NCBI RefSeq assembly: GCF_029892285.1
Contig: NZ_JARXVM010000005.1
Span: 62,001-126,000, forward strand
DNA: 64,000 nucleotides
Source of the DNA: Rhizobium sp. SG_E_25_P2
GTDB taxonomy: Bacteria; Pseudomonadota; Alphaproteobacteria; Rhizobiales; Rhizobiaceae
Reading direction: 5' to 3'
Numbering within the stretch: position 1 is the first letter of the stretch; every line of letters starts with the position of its first letter. Under the pieces are notes generated by a model. The model ran no database searches. It worked only from the letters and a program-made list of their open reading frames with translations, and was not told the DNA's origin. Below are positions 17,203-25,327 of this stretch, piece by piece. A program made the translations under genes and the position numbers.

Positions 17203-17511
17203 GCGAAAGGTCGACGCGGTCGGGTCTGAACCCCGACCGCGGACCCTGCCACTCCCGTGTCTCGGGAGTGCGGCCCGCCTCACGTCGCGCAGGTCGCCGG
17301 GTTGCAGTCCTCGCAGCTCCATTGTCGCCGGGGTCCATCCACACGTCACATTCCGATACTGCCCCGACGCCGGTCATCGTCGCGGTAGGACAAGTTGGGC
17401 CGCGCTATTGCCCTGGCGCGGCCCAACGCATTCATTTTCGCGCAAGTTTATCTCGATAGGCTTTCCGATAGAGGGCCCACGCCCGTATTTTTTCAGAAAC
17501 GGCGGTCTGCA
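17203..17511 (+). other. 309-bp gap after flagellin 3 with three hairpins
   Basis: Three perfect stem-loops lie in this gap: 17216-17240 (GCGGTCGGG stem), 17250-17270 (CACTCCCG stem) and 17394-17427 (12-bp stem GTTGGGCCGCGC, 10-base loop). Only the last is followed by a T-rich stretch (TTCATTTT). It could terminate flagellin 3 transcription or attenuate entry into the fliH-like-motB operon. No gene is seen. Confidence 0.5.
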
Positions 17512-18159
17512 ATGAATGCAATCCTGACCAAATACCTCAAAGACTTCAGCGCGCCGCCGCCGCCTCCGGTCGAGGACCTGTCTTTCCCATCCACCTTCTC
17601 GCTTGACGATGGCGCATCGTCAGCCTTTTCCTTCGAGCCGGAGCCGGTTCTTGATATCGAGGCCGAGCGCAAGGCGGCCTTCGACGAAGGTTATGCCGAA
17701 GCCGAAGCCGCCGGCGAGCAGGCCCAAGAAGCGGCAATGGCCGAAGAGCGCCAAAAACATGCCGTTGAAATGGCGGATCTCGTGTCGCGTCATGAGCAAG
17801 GCGCGGTGGCCATGATCCATACCCGCTTCCATGAAATGACCAACGAAGTCGCCCAGGCGCTCGCGGAGCGCACGCTGCAGGTCCTCTTGCCGTTGCTCGG
17901 CGCCCAACTGGCGGAACGAGCGGTCAAGGATCTTCACGATCTCGCCCAGCAGGTGTTGAAGGATCGCGAGACGGCGCATGTCACGGTGCGCGGCGACGCC
18001 CGTCTGATCTCCGGGCTGAAGCCGCTTTTCGAAGCCGACGGGGTCGAAGTCAGATACATCGAGAACCATTCCATCGACCTCACGGTCGAAATCGACGACG
18101 CGGTTCTGGTGACGCGTCTTGAAACCTGGGCGCATGCCCTGGCTGAGGTTGCCGAATGA
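17512..18159 (+). CDS. fliH: FliH-like export ATPase regulator
   Basis: FliH binds and restrains the export ATPase FliI. The ATG at 17512 gives 215 residues; an in-frame ATG at 17395 sits within the strong upstream hairpin and is rejected. A proline-rich head is followed by the helix [20 protein letters not shown] (about 47-66), which resembles the AYEEGFEEG helix of FliH. The C-terminal half has the FliH-type pattern [15 protein letters not shown] and [20 protein letters not shown]. The gene overlaps motB by four bases. In related genomes this position is often annotated only as hypothetical, so the call rests on pattern and on the absence of another fliH in the window. Confidence 0.7.
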   Translation: MNAILTKYLKDFSAPPPPPVEDLSFPSTFSLDDGASSAFSFEPEPVLDIEAERKAAFDEGYAEAEAAGEQAQEAAMAEERQKHAVEMADLVSRHEQGAVAMIHTRFHEMTNEVAQALAERTLQVLLPLLGAQLAERAVKDLHDLAQQVLKDRETAHVTVRGDARLISGLKPLFEADGVEVRYIENHSIDLTVEIDDAVLVTRLETWAHALAEVAE

Positions 18160-19589
18160 GCGAGAATGAAAGCCACCATCACGGCAAAAACGAAATCATC
18201 ATCATCAAGCGGCATGGCGGCGGCCATGAAGGCGCCCATGGCGGCGCCTGGAAGATTGCCTATGCCGACTTCATGACCGCCATGATGGCCTTCTTTCTGA
18301 TCATGTGGCTGGTCAACGCCGCCAACGAAAAGACCAAGGCCGCCGTCGCAAGCTATTTCAACCCGATCAAGCTGACGGATTCGACGCCCGCCGAAAAAGG
18401 CCTGAAAAAGCCGAACAAACAGGCGCAGGGCGAGAACAGTCAGGACAAGTCCGATAGTGAAGGCGAGAAGAAAGCTGCGGGTCAGGCGGAATCCGAGGGT
18501 ACCGACGAGACCTCGACCGCCGGCGAGCAGATCCAGTATTCCGACGCCGACTATTTCGAAAACCCCTATGCCGTAATCACCGAGATCTCGCAGGAAACCG
18601 ACGCCAAGGCCAATGTGTCCGCCAAGGGCGATGGCGGCGCGCAATCAGCGGGGCCTGCGACCGGCGCAGACGGCGGGGAAGCCTTCCGCGACCCGTTCGA
18701 CCCGGATTTCTGGACCCAGCAGGTCGAGGTGTCGCAACAAGCGGGCACCGATCCGTCGCAACAACCGGCGGAGATTTCGGGCTTGCCAGGCGATGGCATG
18801 GTGGAAAACGCCGAAAATATCGATTCCTCCAAGACCGGTGAGGCGCTGAGCGGTGATCGCAAGGGCGGCGAAATGCCGAGCGGCGAAGCCAAGGCCGGCG
18901 AGGGGCTGACCGAAAATGACGGCATGAAGGACCAGCCTGAAAACGGTTCCGACAAGACCAAGCATGGCACGACGGACAAGATCGGCAAGGGCAAGAGCGA
19001 CATGTCCGAATCCGGCAAGACCGACAAGAAAGAGCAGGGCAAGTCGGATCAGGCTTTGGCCGGCAAATCGGACAAGGACAAGGATGGCAAAACGGATCAG
19101 TCCGGCGCCAAGGTCGCGTCCGCCGAGCAGCAGGCCGAAGATCTGGAGAAACAACTCAAGCAGGAATTGAAGGGCAAGATCGGCTATCTCGCCGAGGGTC
19201 TGATCGTCACGCCGGCCGAAGGCGGGCTGCTGATCAGCATCAGTGACCAGGTCAAGACGCCGATGTTCCAGATTGGCTCGTCGATCCCGACCAAGGAAAC
19301 GGTGATCGCCATCGACCAGATTGGCAAGCTGCTGAAAGGCCGGTCCGGACAGATCGCGATTCGCGGACATACCGACGCGCGTCCGTTCAAGGCAGTCGGT
19401 TATGACAACTGGCGGCTGTCCGCCGATCGCGCGCAGAGCGCTTACTTCATCCTGAAGCGTGCGGGCGTGCAGGAAGCGCGGGTTTCGCAGATCTCGGGAT
19501 TTGCCGACAAGCGCCTCAGATTTCCGGAGAAGCCGCTCGATGAGGGTAACCGCCGGATCGAAATTCTCGTCCAGGCGACCGAGGGCTAA
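18156..19589 (+). CDS. motB: MotB, stator protein with long lysine-rich linker
   Basis: MotB anchors the stator to peptidoglycan and supplies the proton-binding aspartate. The 477-residue product has a His-rich cytoplasmic head, one membrane helix (about residues 32-53, [20 protein letters not shown]) with the conserved Asp in YADFMTAM, and a C-terminal OmpA-like domain (about 345-475, [13 protein letters not shown] and [16 protein letters not shown]). The linker is unusually long (about 80-330). It contains a Lys/Asp/Ser/Gly-rich tract with repeated GKSD and GKTD units near 270-310. Confidence 0.96.
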   Translation: MSENESHHHGKNEIIIIKRHGGGHEGAHGGAWKIAYADFMTAMMAFFLIMWLVNAANEKTKAAVASYFNPIKLTDSTPAEKGLKKPNKQAQGENSQDKSDSEGEKKAAGQAESEGTDETSTAGEQIQYSDADYFENPYAVITEISQETDAKANVSAKGDGGAQSAGPATGADGGEAFRDPFDPDFWTQQVEVSQQAGTDPSQQPAEISGLPGDGMVENAENIDSSKTGEALSGDRKGGEMPSGEAKAGEGLTENDGMKDQPENGSDKTKHGTTDKIGKGKSDMSESGKTDKKEQGKSDQALAGKSDKDKDGKTDQSGAKVASAEQQAEDLEKQLKQELKGKIGYLAEGLIVTPAEGGLLISISDQVKTPMFQIGSSIPTKETVIAIDQIGKLLKGRSGQIAIRGHTDARPFKAVGYDNWRLSADRAQSAYFILKRAGVQEARVSQISGFADKRLRFPEKPLDEGNRRIEILVQATEG

Positions 19590-19592
19590 CGG

Positions 19593-20915
19593 ATGTCCTT
19601 CTCGGTCCATATTCGCAGGGCGTTTCTGACGGTCGGGGTAAGCCTTTTGGCGCTCGCCGCCGCCGCGCGCGCCGAGGATGCCGCGCCCGTCGACGCCGCC
19701 GAGCCCTATAAGCTCGTCCGTTCCCTGCAGAACATCCAGGACCAGGTCATCTCCGGAGATATCTCCGCGCTCGACATGCAGCGCTTTCTCCTTGAGGAGA
19801 TCGATCGCCGGCTGAGAGAGGCCGACGCCTCTGTTTTCGACGATACCCGCAATGTCGACGCCGCGCTGATCTACGCCATGAGCGGAGGCAACCCATCGAC
19901 GCTCGACCTTCTCGCCCAGCGTGACGTGAGCGGCAACTTCGACAATCGCATCACCAGCATTCTGAGACGCTACCTGAATGGCCGCGGCGCGGGCGCCGTC
20001 AAGCAGTTGAAGGAAGTGGTCCCGGAATATCGCTACACCACCATCGGCCCGTATCTGCAACTCATCGGCGCCAACGCGATGATGGAGACAGACAAGGAGA
20101 CGGCGCTCAAATATTTCGACTGGGCGCGGCTCGAAGCGCCGGGCACGATCATCGAGGAAGCCGCCTTACGCCGCGCCTTGATGATCACCTCGAGATCCGG
20201 CGACACAGCCGCCGCTCTGCCCTACGCGCGCCGCTACGCCCGTCGCTACATGAATTCTCCATACGCCTCGCAGTTTGCCGATATTTTTGTCGCGCTGGCC
20301 ATCGACCATCCAAAGGCGTTGCCGCCCGTGGAAATCGAGGCGTCACTGGAGCTGGTCGAACGGCGTCGGCAACGGGAAATCTTTCTGCGGCTCGCCCGCC
20401 GCGCGGCGATCAATGGCGACAAGCCCCTGACGGATTTCGCTGCGGGGCGCGCCAAGGCGCTTTCCGAGCCCGACGAGGCTTCGCCCTTGGCGCTGGCCAA
20501 GCTCTACAGCGGGCTGGTCGACATTCCCAGCGACGGTATTGAGGATGTGTTGAATCGGCTCGGGGGAATTGCGGACCAGGATCTTTCCCCCAAGGATCGC
20601 TTCCTGCGTGACGCCGCCCGCATCGTCGCCGCAGAAGTCATGGCGCCGCCCAATGCTGACAGTCTCGCGCAAGCAAATCGAGATATGGCTGATAAGGAAT
20701 ACAGGGACAGAATGTCCGCACTGGCGCTCGATGCAGAGACGACGGGATCCACCGATCCGACAGCAGCTTCAGTCTCGGAACAGCCGGCGGCGTCAGAAAC
20801 GGCGCCCCGGAGCCAGGCCCTCGATGCGCGCATGGATCAGGCTGAAAACCTCGTCGCTTCCGGTCGGGCCCGGCTCAAGGACATCGACGCGCTCCTGGCT
20901 AAGGAAAGCGAATAA
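19593..20915 (+). CDS. motC: MotC, periplasmic motility protein
   Basis: MotC is a periplasmic protein of rhizobia that stabilises MotB. The 440-residue product has a signal peptide (about residues 1-26, LTVGVSLLALAAAARAE). An all-helical body follows with PYKLVRSLQNIQDQVISGD near the start and repeated helix pairs that suggest a solenoid. It sits three bases after motB and two bases before motD. Assignment is by position and overall character as well as sequence. Confidence 0.9.
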   Translation: MSFSVHIRRAFLTVGVSLLALAAAARAEDAAPVDAAEPYKLVRSLQNIQDQVISGDISALDMQRFLLEEIDRRLREADASVFDDTRNVDAALIYAMSGGNPSTLDLLAQRDVSGNFDNRITSILRRYLNGRGAGAVKQLKEVVPEYRYTTIGPYLQLIGANAMMETDKETALKYFDWARLEAPGTIIEEAALRRALMITSRSGDTAAALPYARRYARRYMNSPYASQFADIFVALAIDHPKALPPVEIEASLELVERRRQREIFLRLARRAAINGDKPLTDFAAGRAKALSEPDEASPLALAKLYSGLVDIPSDGIEDVLNRLGGIADQDLSPKDRFLRDAARIVAAEVMAPPNADSLAQANRDMADKEYRDRMSALALDAETTGSTDPTAASVSEQPAASETAPRSQALDARMDQAENLVASGRARLKDIDALLAKESE

Positions 20916-20917
20916 CC

Positions 20918-22441
20918 ATGATCGACGCTTCGGCAACTGCCATCGGTCGCGGCTCCATCGCCGTGAACGGACTGAAGAATAGCGGCTCCCAGGAGGATGC
21001 CAGCGCCCAGGATGAAGGTTACGGTTTTGATTTCGGCGATTATCTCGATGGCGCGTCGTCCGACGCCGCCGCCGGGGATATCTCTGAGGACGCCGCCGGA
21101 AATTCCTCCGCATACGCCTCTTCCGAGGCGGGAGACGCAACGCTGACCCGCTCCATTTTCAGCCTGATCGCGATCGCCCAGGCAGGAGGCAAAACTGGTC
21201 AACAGGCAGGAGCGGACGCCGCAGCCCTTCAGTTAAACAATTCTGAGTCCCAGCTGGCGCAGAGCGACGTCGCCGCTTTGTCCACGGAAGCCGGCGATGC
21301 GGCTGCTCCGCTTGCCGGTCAGGCCGAACCGCTAGAAGGAAGCCGCTTGGCGGCTCTCCTGGCTGGTGCGGATGGGCCAAAGACCGCAGAACTCCTTGCG
21401 GAGATTGTTGCGCAAATTCAGCAGACCGGTCAGCCTGAGGCTCCGATGTCGATCGATGAAGATGCGCAAGCGCTTCCGGCGGATGCATCGGAAGACGGAT
21501 CCGTGGTCAGCGCACTCTTCGGTGAAGTCGACCCAATTGAGAGCGACGGCGCGGCTCATCATCTGCTCTCAGCCTTGTCCAAAGCCCTGCAGCAAGAGGA
21601 CGGAGTCGACGACGATGTTGTCGAGGCTGAAGAGGACGCTGCGTCGCCCGCTTCTCAGCTCGAACTTGATCCGATTGCGGCTGCGTCCGGTGTCGTGAAG
21701 GCAATTGAAGTCTCCGAGACCGCGTCGGCGCGCGGAACCGACAGCGCCAAGGACGCGCTGGCGCAAATAACCTCCCCGGCGGCTTCGGACGACGCGGTGC
21801 ATTCGGACTTGAGTGTTGAAGAGTCGATCGCCTCGGCCGCGACCGGCGATGAACTCAGCATAGATGGCTTCGATCAACTCACCGTTCTCGACTCCCGTCG
21901 GTATCTCGGCTTTGGCGGCGATAATGCGAAAATGTTGACGGCGGCGCTTGCCGGCGAAGCAAACCGCGCGCTTGCGCCCTACACGACCGTTGCGGATATG
22001 AGCGCCCAACCCACGGCGACCACGGTCAATACGCTGAAGATCCAGATGAACCCCGAGCATCTCGGCACGATGACCGCCTCGCTGAGGCTGAAGGGCGATG
22101 AACTCTCGGTCGAAGTCACGGTCGATACGATCGAGGGATATCGTCATCTCGCCAAGGATCAGCAGGCTATTGTCCAATCCCTCCGGGACCAGGGCTTCGC
22201 GGTTGACCAGGTCAGCATTCAACTCAACCCGGCTCCGAAGACGGAAAGCCAGCAACAGGATCAGGGACAGAATGGCTCGAACCAGAACCTGCGCGAAGGG
22301 CAGGGTGACGCCCAGCGGCAACAAAGCGGCGACGGCCGTTCCGTCCCGCAGAGTGACCGGATCTCGTCCGGTGACTTGTCGTCATCTGAACTGGGTGACG
22401 GTCGCAGCGCTGGCGATTCTGGGGACGGTCTCTACCTCTGA
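20918..22441 (+). CDS. fliK: MotD/FliK, hook-length control protein
   Basis: Rhizobial MotD is the functional counterpart of FliK, which measures hook length and triggers the export switch. The 507-residue product is acidic and Ala/Ser-rich over most of its length. It has a conserved C-terminal hook-length domain (about residues 370-440): LKIQMNPEHLGTMTASLRLK, then LSVEVTVDTIEGYRHLAKDQ. The tail is Gln/Ser/Gly-rich. Its last 71 bases overlap the signal-peptide coding region of the next gene in another frame. Confidence 0.92.
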   Translation: MIDASATAIGRGSIAVNGLKNSGSQEDASAQDEGYGFDFGDYLDGASSDAAAGDISEDAAGNSSAYASSEAGDATLTRSIFSLIAIAQAGGKTGQQAGADAAALQLNNSESQLAQSDVAALSTEAGDAAAPLAGQAEPLEGSRLAALLAGADGPKTAELLAEIVAQIQQTGQPEAPMSIDEDAQALPADASEDGSVVSALFGEVDPIESDGAAHHLLSALSKALQQEDGVDDDVVEAEEDAASPASQLELDPIAAASGVVKAIEVSETASARGTDSAKDALAQITSPAASDDAVHSDLSVEESIASAATGDELSIDGFDQLTVLDSRRYLGFGGDNAKMLTAALAGEANRALAPYTTVADMSAQPTATTVNTLKIQMNPEHLGTMTASLRLKGDELSVEVTVDTIEGYRHLAKDQQAIVQSLRDQGFAVDQVSIQLNPAPKTESQQQDQGQNGSNQNLREGQGDAQRQQSGDGRSVPQSDRISSGDLSSSELGDGRSAGDSGDGLYL

Positions 22442-22946
22442 GGCCGAGGCGAGTTCGGGTCTCTGCGAGCGTGAGATTTCACGCGCCGCCGCCCGCTACG
22501 GAGTGCCCGAGGGCATTCTCTATTCCGTCGGTCTCACCGAGACCGGCCGGAAAGGTTCTCTTCAACCCTGGGCGCTGAACATCGAAGGCAAAGCGGTGTT
22601 TGCGCGTTCGCCGGATGAAGCGCTCGCGGTGTTCCGGGAGGCCCGCTCCCGAGGCGCCGAACTGATCGATCTTGGCTGCATGCAAATCAATCAACGCTAT
22701 CATGGCGATCAATTTTCCTCGCTGGACGCCATGCTCGACCCGGAAAAAAATGTCGATTACGCTGCAAGATTCCTGGCGCAACTTCATTCGAAGCATGTTA
22801 CATGGACCATGGCCGTTGCGCGTTATCATGCCGGGCCGAACAACAATCCAGCGCAAAAGCGTTATGTCTGTAGGGTGATTTCAAACCTTGTAGCCACGGG
22901 TTATGGCGTTTGGACGCCGAATGCCCTGGAATTTTGTAGCAACTAA
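22371..22946 (+). CDS. Lytic transglycosylase, flagellum-associated
   Basis: The product is a periplasmic SLT-family peptidoglycan lyase, likely opening the wall for rod growth because no FlgJ muramidase domain is present. The GTG at 22371 gives 191 residues with a signal peptide (HLNWVTVAALAILGTVSTSE). A GTG at 22353 is an alternative; the ATG at 22098 would lie deep inside motD and is rejected. The catalytic glutamate is likely in YSVGLTETGRKG. The family motifs LIDLGCMQINQRYH and MAVARYHAGPNNN follow. The start region lies within motD, so translation is probably coupled. Confidence 0.88.
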   Translation: MTCRHLNWVTVAALAILGTVSTSEAEASSGLCEREISRAAARYGVPEGILYSVGLTETGRKGSLQPWALNIEGKAVFARSPDEALAVFREARSRGAELIDLGCMQINQRYHGDQFSSLDAMLDPEKNVDYAARFLAQLHSKHVTWTMAVARYHAGPNNNPAQKRYVCRVISNLVATGYGVWTPNALEFCSN

Positions 22947-23034
22947 AGGTTGTTTTTTCCAAGTTCGATTTCCGTTTGCGGATTTTTGTCGCTTTGTGGT
23001 GACAATGAGGAGTCAAGACGCCTCGTTGCCGCGA

Positions 23035-23050
23035 TTAACCATACGTTAAC
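23035..23050 (+). promoter_or_regulatory. CtrA-like site 1 upstream of ftcR
   Basis: TTAA (23035-23038), seven bases, TTAAC (23046-23050) is an exact match to TTAA-N7-TTAAC, 176-191 bases before the ftcR ATG. It also contains the TTAACCAT box found before all three flagellin genes. Confidence 0.55.
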
Positions 23051-23120
23051 TTTTCCCTGTGGAAAATTGTGTGCCATTTCGAGGTAGATACTAGATATGG
23101 ATCAAATCGCCCCCTAATTC

Positions 23121-23135
23121 TTAATCAACTGTTAA
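23121..23135 (+). promoter_or_regulatory. CtrA-like site 2 upstream of ftcR
   Basis: TTAA (23121-23124), seven bases, TTAA (23132-23135) is a second correctly spaced CtrA-type pair, about 91-105 bases before the ftcR ATG. Two such sites in one 279-bp gap are unlikely by chance in GC-rich DNA, although the gap is AT-rich. Confidence 0.5.
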
Positions 23136-23225
23136 TTTGACCCTGTCATTAGCTCTAGTTGCCCGGGAGTCTTCCGATTCGTACGAATGGGGTGTTGTTT
23201 CACTACACTGATTCGGAGGCGGACG

Positions 23226-23900
23226 ATGATCGTAGTGGTAGACGAGCGAGCGCTCGTAAAAGATGGATATACCTCACTTTTTTGTCGGGAAGGCGTGCCC
23301 TCTACGGGCTTCGATCCTCACGAATTTGGAGAGTGGGTCAATACGGCTGCGGACGCGGATATCGACGCGGTCGAGGCCTTCCTGATCGGTCAGTCCGAGC
23401 TTGCGCTCGGCCTGCCGAAGGCGATCAGGGACCGGAGCCAGGCTCCGGTGATTGCAGTGTCTGATTCTCCCTCTCTGGAGATGACGCTTGCATTCTTTGA
23501 TTGTGGCGTGGACGATGTCGTGCGTAAGCCCGTTCATCCGCGCGAAATCCTTGCGCGTGCGGCGGCGATCCGTCGGCGTTACAAGGCGGTCGATGCCAAA
23601 TTCACCGATGTCGGCGCTGTGCGCGTTTTCTCCGATGGTCGTGACCCGGAGATCAACAGTGAAGTGTTCCCTTTGCCGCGCCGCGAGCGCCGCATTCTGG
23701 AATATCTCGTGGCCAATCGCGGCCGGCGCGTTTCCAAGACCCAGATCTTCAATGCGATCTATGGCATCTTCGACGAAGATGTCGAAGAGAACGTAGTTGA
23801 AAGCCATATCAGCAAGCTGCGCAAGAAGCTGCGCAAGAAGCTCGGTTTCGATCCGATCGATTCCAAGCGATTCCTCGGCTATTGCATCGACTGGCAGTAA
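23226..23900 (+). CDS. ftcR: FtcR/Rem, atypical flagellar response regulator
   Basis: FtcR (Brucella) and Rem (Sinorhizobium) are OmpR-type activators of flagellar genes. The ATG at 23226 gives 224 residues; an upstream ATG at 23187 adds 13 residues and is rejected because [15 protein letters not shown] is the conserved start. The receiver-like domain has Asp6-Glu7 and the RKP lysine near residue 100. At the usual phospho-acceptor position it reads [11 protein letters not shown], without the aspartate. The winged-helix domain (about 145-224) has [20 protein letters not shown] and [16 protein letters not shown]. No histidine kinase is adjacent. Confidence 0.93.
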   Translation: MIVVVDERALVKDGYTSLFCREGVPSTGFDPHEFGEWVNTAADADIDAVEAFLIGQSELALGLPKAIRDRSQAPVIAVSDSPSLEMTLAFFDCGVDDVVRKPVHPREILARAAAIRRRYKAVDAKFTDVGAVRVFSDGRDPEINSEVFPLPRRERRILEYLVANRGRRVSKTQIFNAIYGIFDEDVEENVVESHISKLRKKLRKKLGFDPIDSKRFLGYCIDWQ

Positions 23901-23908
23901 GAACTCGT

Positions 23909-23928
23909 GCGCCGCGTTCGCGCGGCGC
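23909..23928 (+). terminator. UUCG hairpin after ftcR
   Basis: A perfect 8-bp GC stem (GCGCCGCG / CGCGGCGC) closes a TTCG tetraloop nine bases after the ftcR stop. The following TCATTAAT is only weakly T-rich, so this is a probable rather than a certain terminator. Confidence 0.6.
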
Positions 23929-24015
23929 TCATTAATAGATTTGACCAATCACCCGCAAAGGTTCACGCAAGGCACGTCTTCTAGTCTGTAAATATTACGG
24001 AAAAGAGGATCCGAG

Positions 24016-25302
24016 ATGAGCCTTTACGGAATGATGAGAACCGGTGTTTCGGGTATGAACGCCCAGGCCAACCGGTTGAGCACAGTCAGCGATAATATTG
24101 CCAATTCCAGCACCACCGGTTACAAAGGGGCGTCGACAGAGTTCTCGTCCCTGCTGATGCCGCAGACCAACGGCACCTACAATTCCGGCAGCGTGGAAAC
24201 CGAAACCAGGTATTCCATTTCGCAGCAGGGCGCGCTGACCTACACGACCTCCGACACCGATCTGGCGATTAATGGCGAAGGCTATTTCATCGTGCAGGAT
24301 TCGAGCGGTCAATCCTTCCTGACGCGCGCAGGCTCATTCACCTCCGACTCAACCGGCAACCTGGTCAATGCCGGCGGCTATACGCTGATGGGCTATAGCT
24401 ATGGCGATGACGCGCCGTCTGTCGTGGCCAACGGCTTTGCCGGCCTCGAGGCCATCAATGTCAGCTCCACCGACATGCAGGCCAATGCATCCACGGATGC
24501 GACATTCTCGGCGAACCTGGACGCAGGCGAAGAAATTATCGAAGATACCATGCCAGGGGATTCGGGCACATCCGCCTCGGTCGACGATATCAATTATACG
24601 CATAAGAGCTCGCTCACGACCTATGACAGCCTTGGCAACGAGGTCATCATGGACATTTATTTCTCCAAGACGAGCGAGACGGAGTGGGATGTTGCGGTCT
24701 TTAACAAAGCCGACGCCGATGCCGATTCAGGGTCGTTCCCCTATACTTCGGACGCCTTGACAACTCAGACGCTGACGTTCGACCCGGATACCGGCGCGAT
24801 TGTGGATGGCGGCACAACGACAGCGGCTATCCCTGCTGACACTATCACCAACATGCCCGATGTATTCACCTTCGATTTCGCGGGCATGACCCAGCTCGGT
24901 TACGACTTCTCGGTCACCGAAGCGGATGTCAACGGCAACGGTGCGAGTGTGGTGACCGGCGTGGAAATCGCCGCCGACGGTACGGTTTCCGCCAAATACG
25001 ACAATGGCGACACTTCGGCTCTTTATCAAATCGCGCTTGGAACAGTGACCAGCCCGGACAATATGGATGTGCTATCCGGCAACGTCTATTCGCCCAATGC
25101 CGAATCCGGCGACTTGCAAATCGGTTTTGCCGGATCGACAGCCTTTGGCGATATCGTGTCGGGGGCGCTCGAAGACTCCAATGTCGACCTCGCCAGCGAA
25201 TTGACCACGATGATCGCCTCGCAGCGAAGCTACACAGCCAACTCCAAGGTGTTCCAGGCAGGTTCGGATCTGCTCGAAACCCTTGTGAATCTGGCTCGCT
25301 AA
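24016..25302 (+). CDS. flgE: FlgE, flagellar hook protein
   Basis: FlgE forms the hook. The 428-residue product starts MSLYGMMRTGVSGMNAQANR and has the SDNIANSSTTGYKGASTEFS motif near residues 27-46. The C-terminus has ELTTMIASQRSYTANSKVFQ. The middle is Asp/Thr-rich. A GAGGAT ribosome site precedes the ATG. It begins the flgE-flgK-flgL run. Confidence 0.96.
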   Translation: MSLYGMMRTGVSGMNAQANRLSTVSDNIANSSTTGYKGASTEFSSLLMPQTNGTYNSGSVETETRYSISQQGALTYTTSDTDLAINGEGYFIVQDSSGQSFLTRAGSFTSDSTGNLVNAGGYTLMGYSYGDDAPSVVANGFAGLEAINVSSTDMQANASTDATFSANLDAGEEIIEDTMPGDSGTSASVDDINYTHKSSLTTYDSLGNEVIMDIYFSKTSETEWDVAVFNKADADADSGSFPYTSDALTTQTLTFDPDTGAIVDGGTTTAAIPADTITNMPDVFTFDFAGMTQLGYDFSVTEADVNGNGASVVTGVEIAADGTVSAKYDNGDTSALYQIALGTVTSPDNMDVLSGNVYSPNAESGDLQIGFAGSTAFGDIVSGALEDSNVDLASELTTMIASQRSYTANSKVFQAGSDLLETLVNLAR

Positions 25303-25327
25303 CAACGCTATCGCCTAGGAGATCGTT

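Noticed and set aside
22098-22370. Upstream ATG for the lytic transglycosylase
   Set aside because: It lies deep inside motD/fliK and would place a basic non-family extension before the signal peptide.
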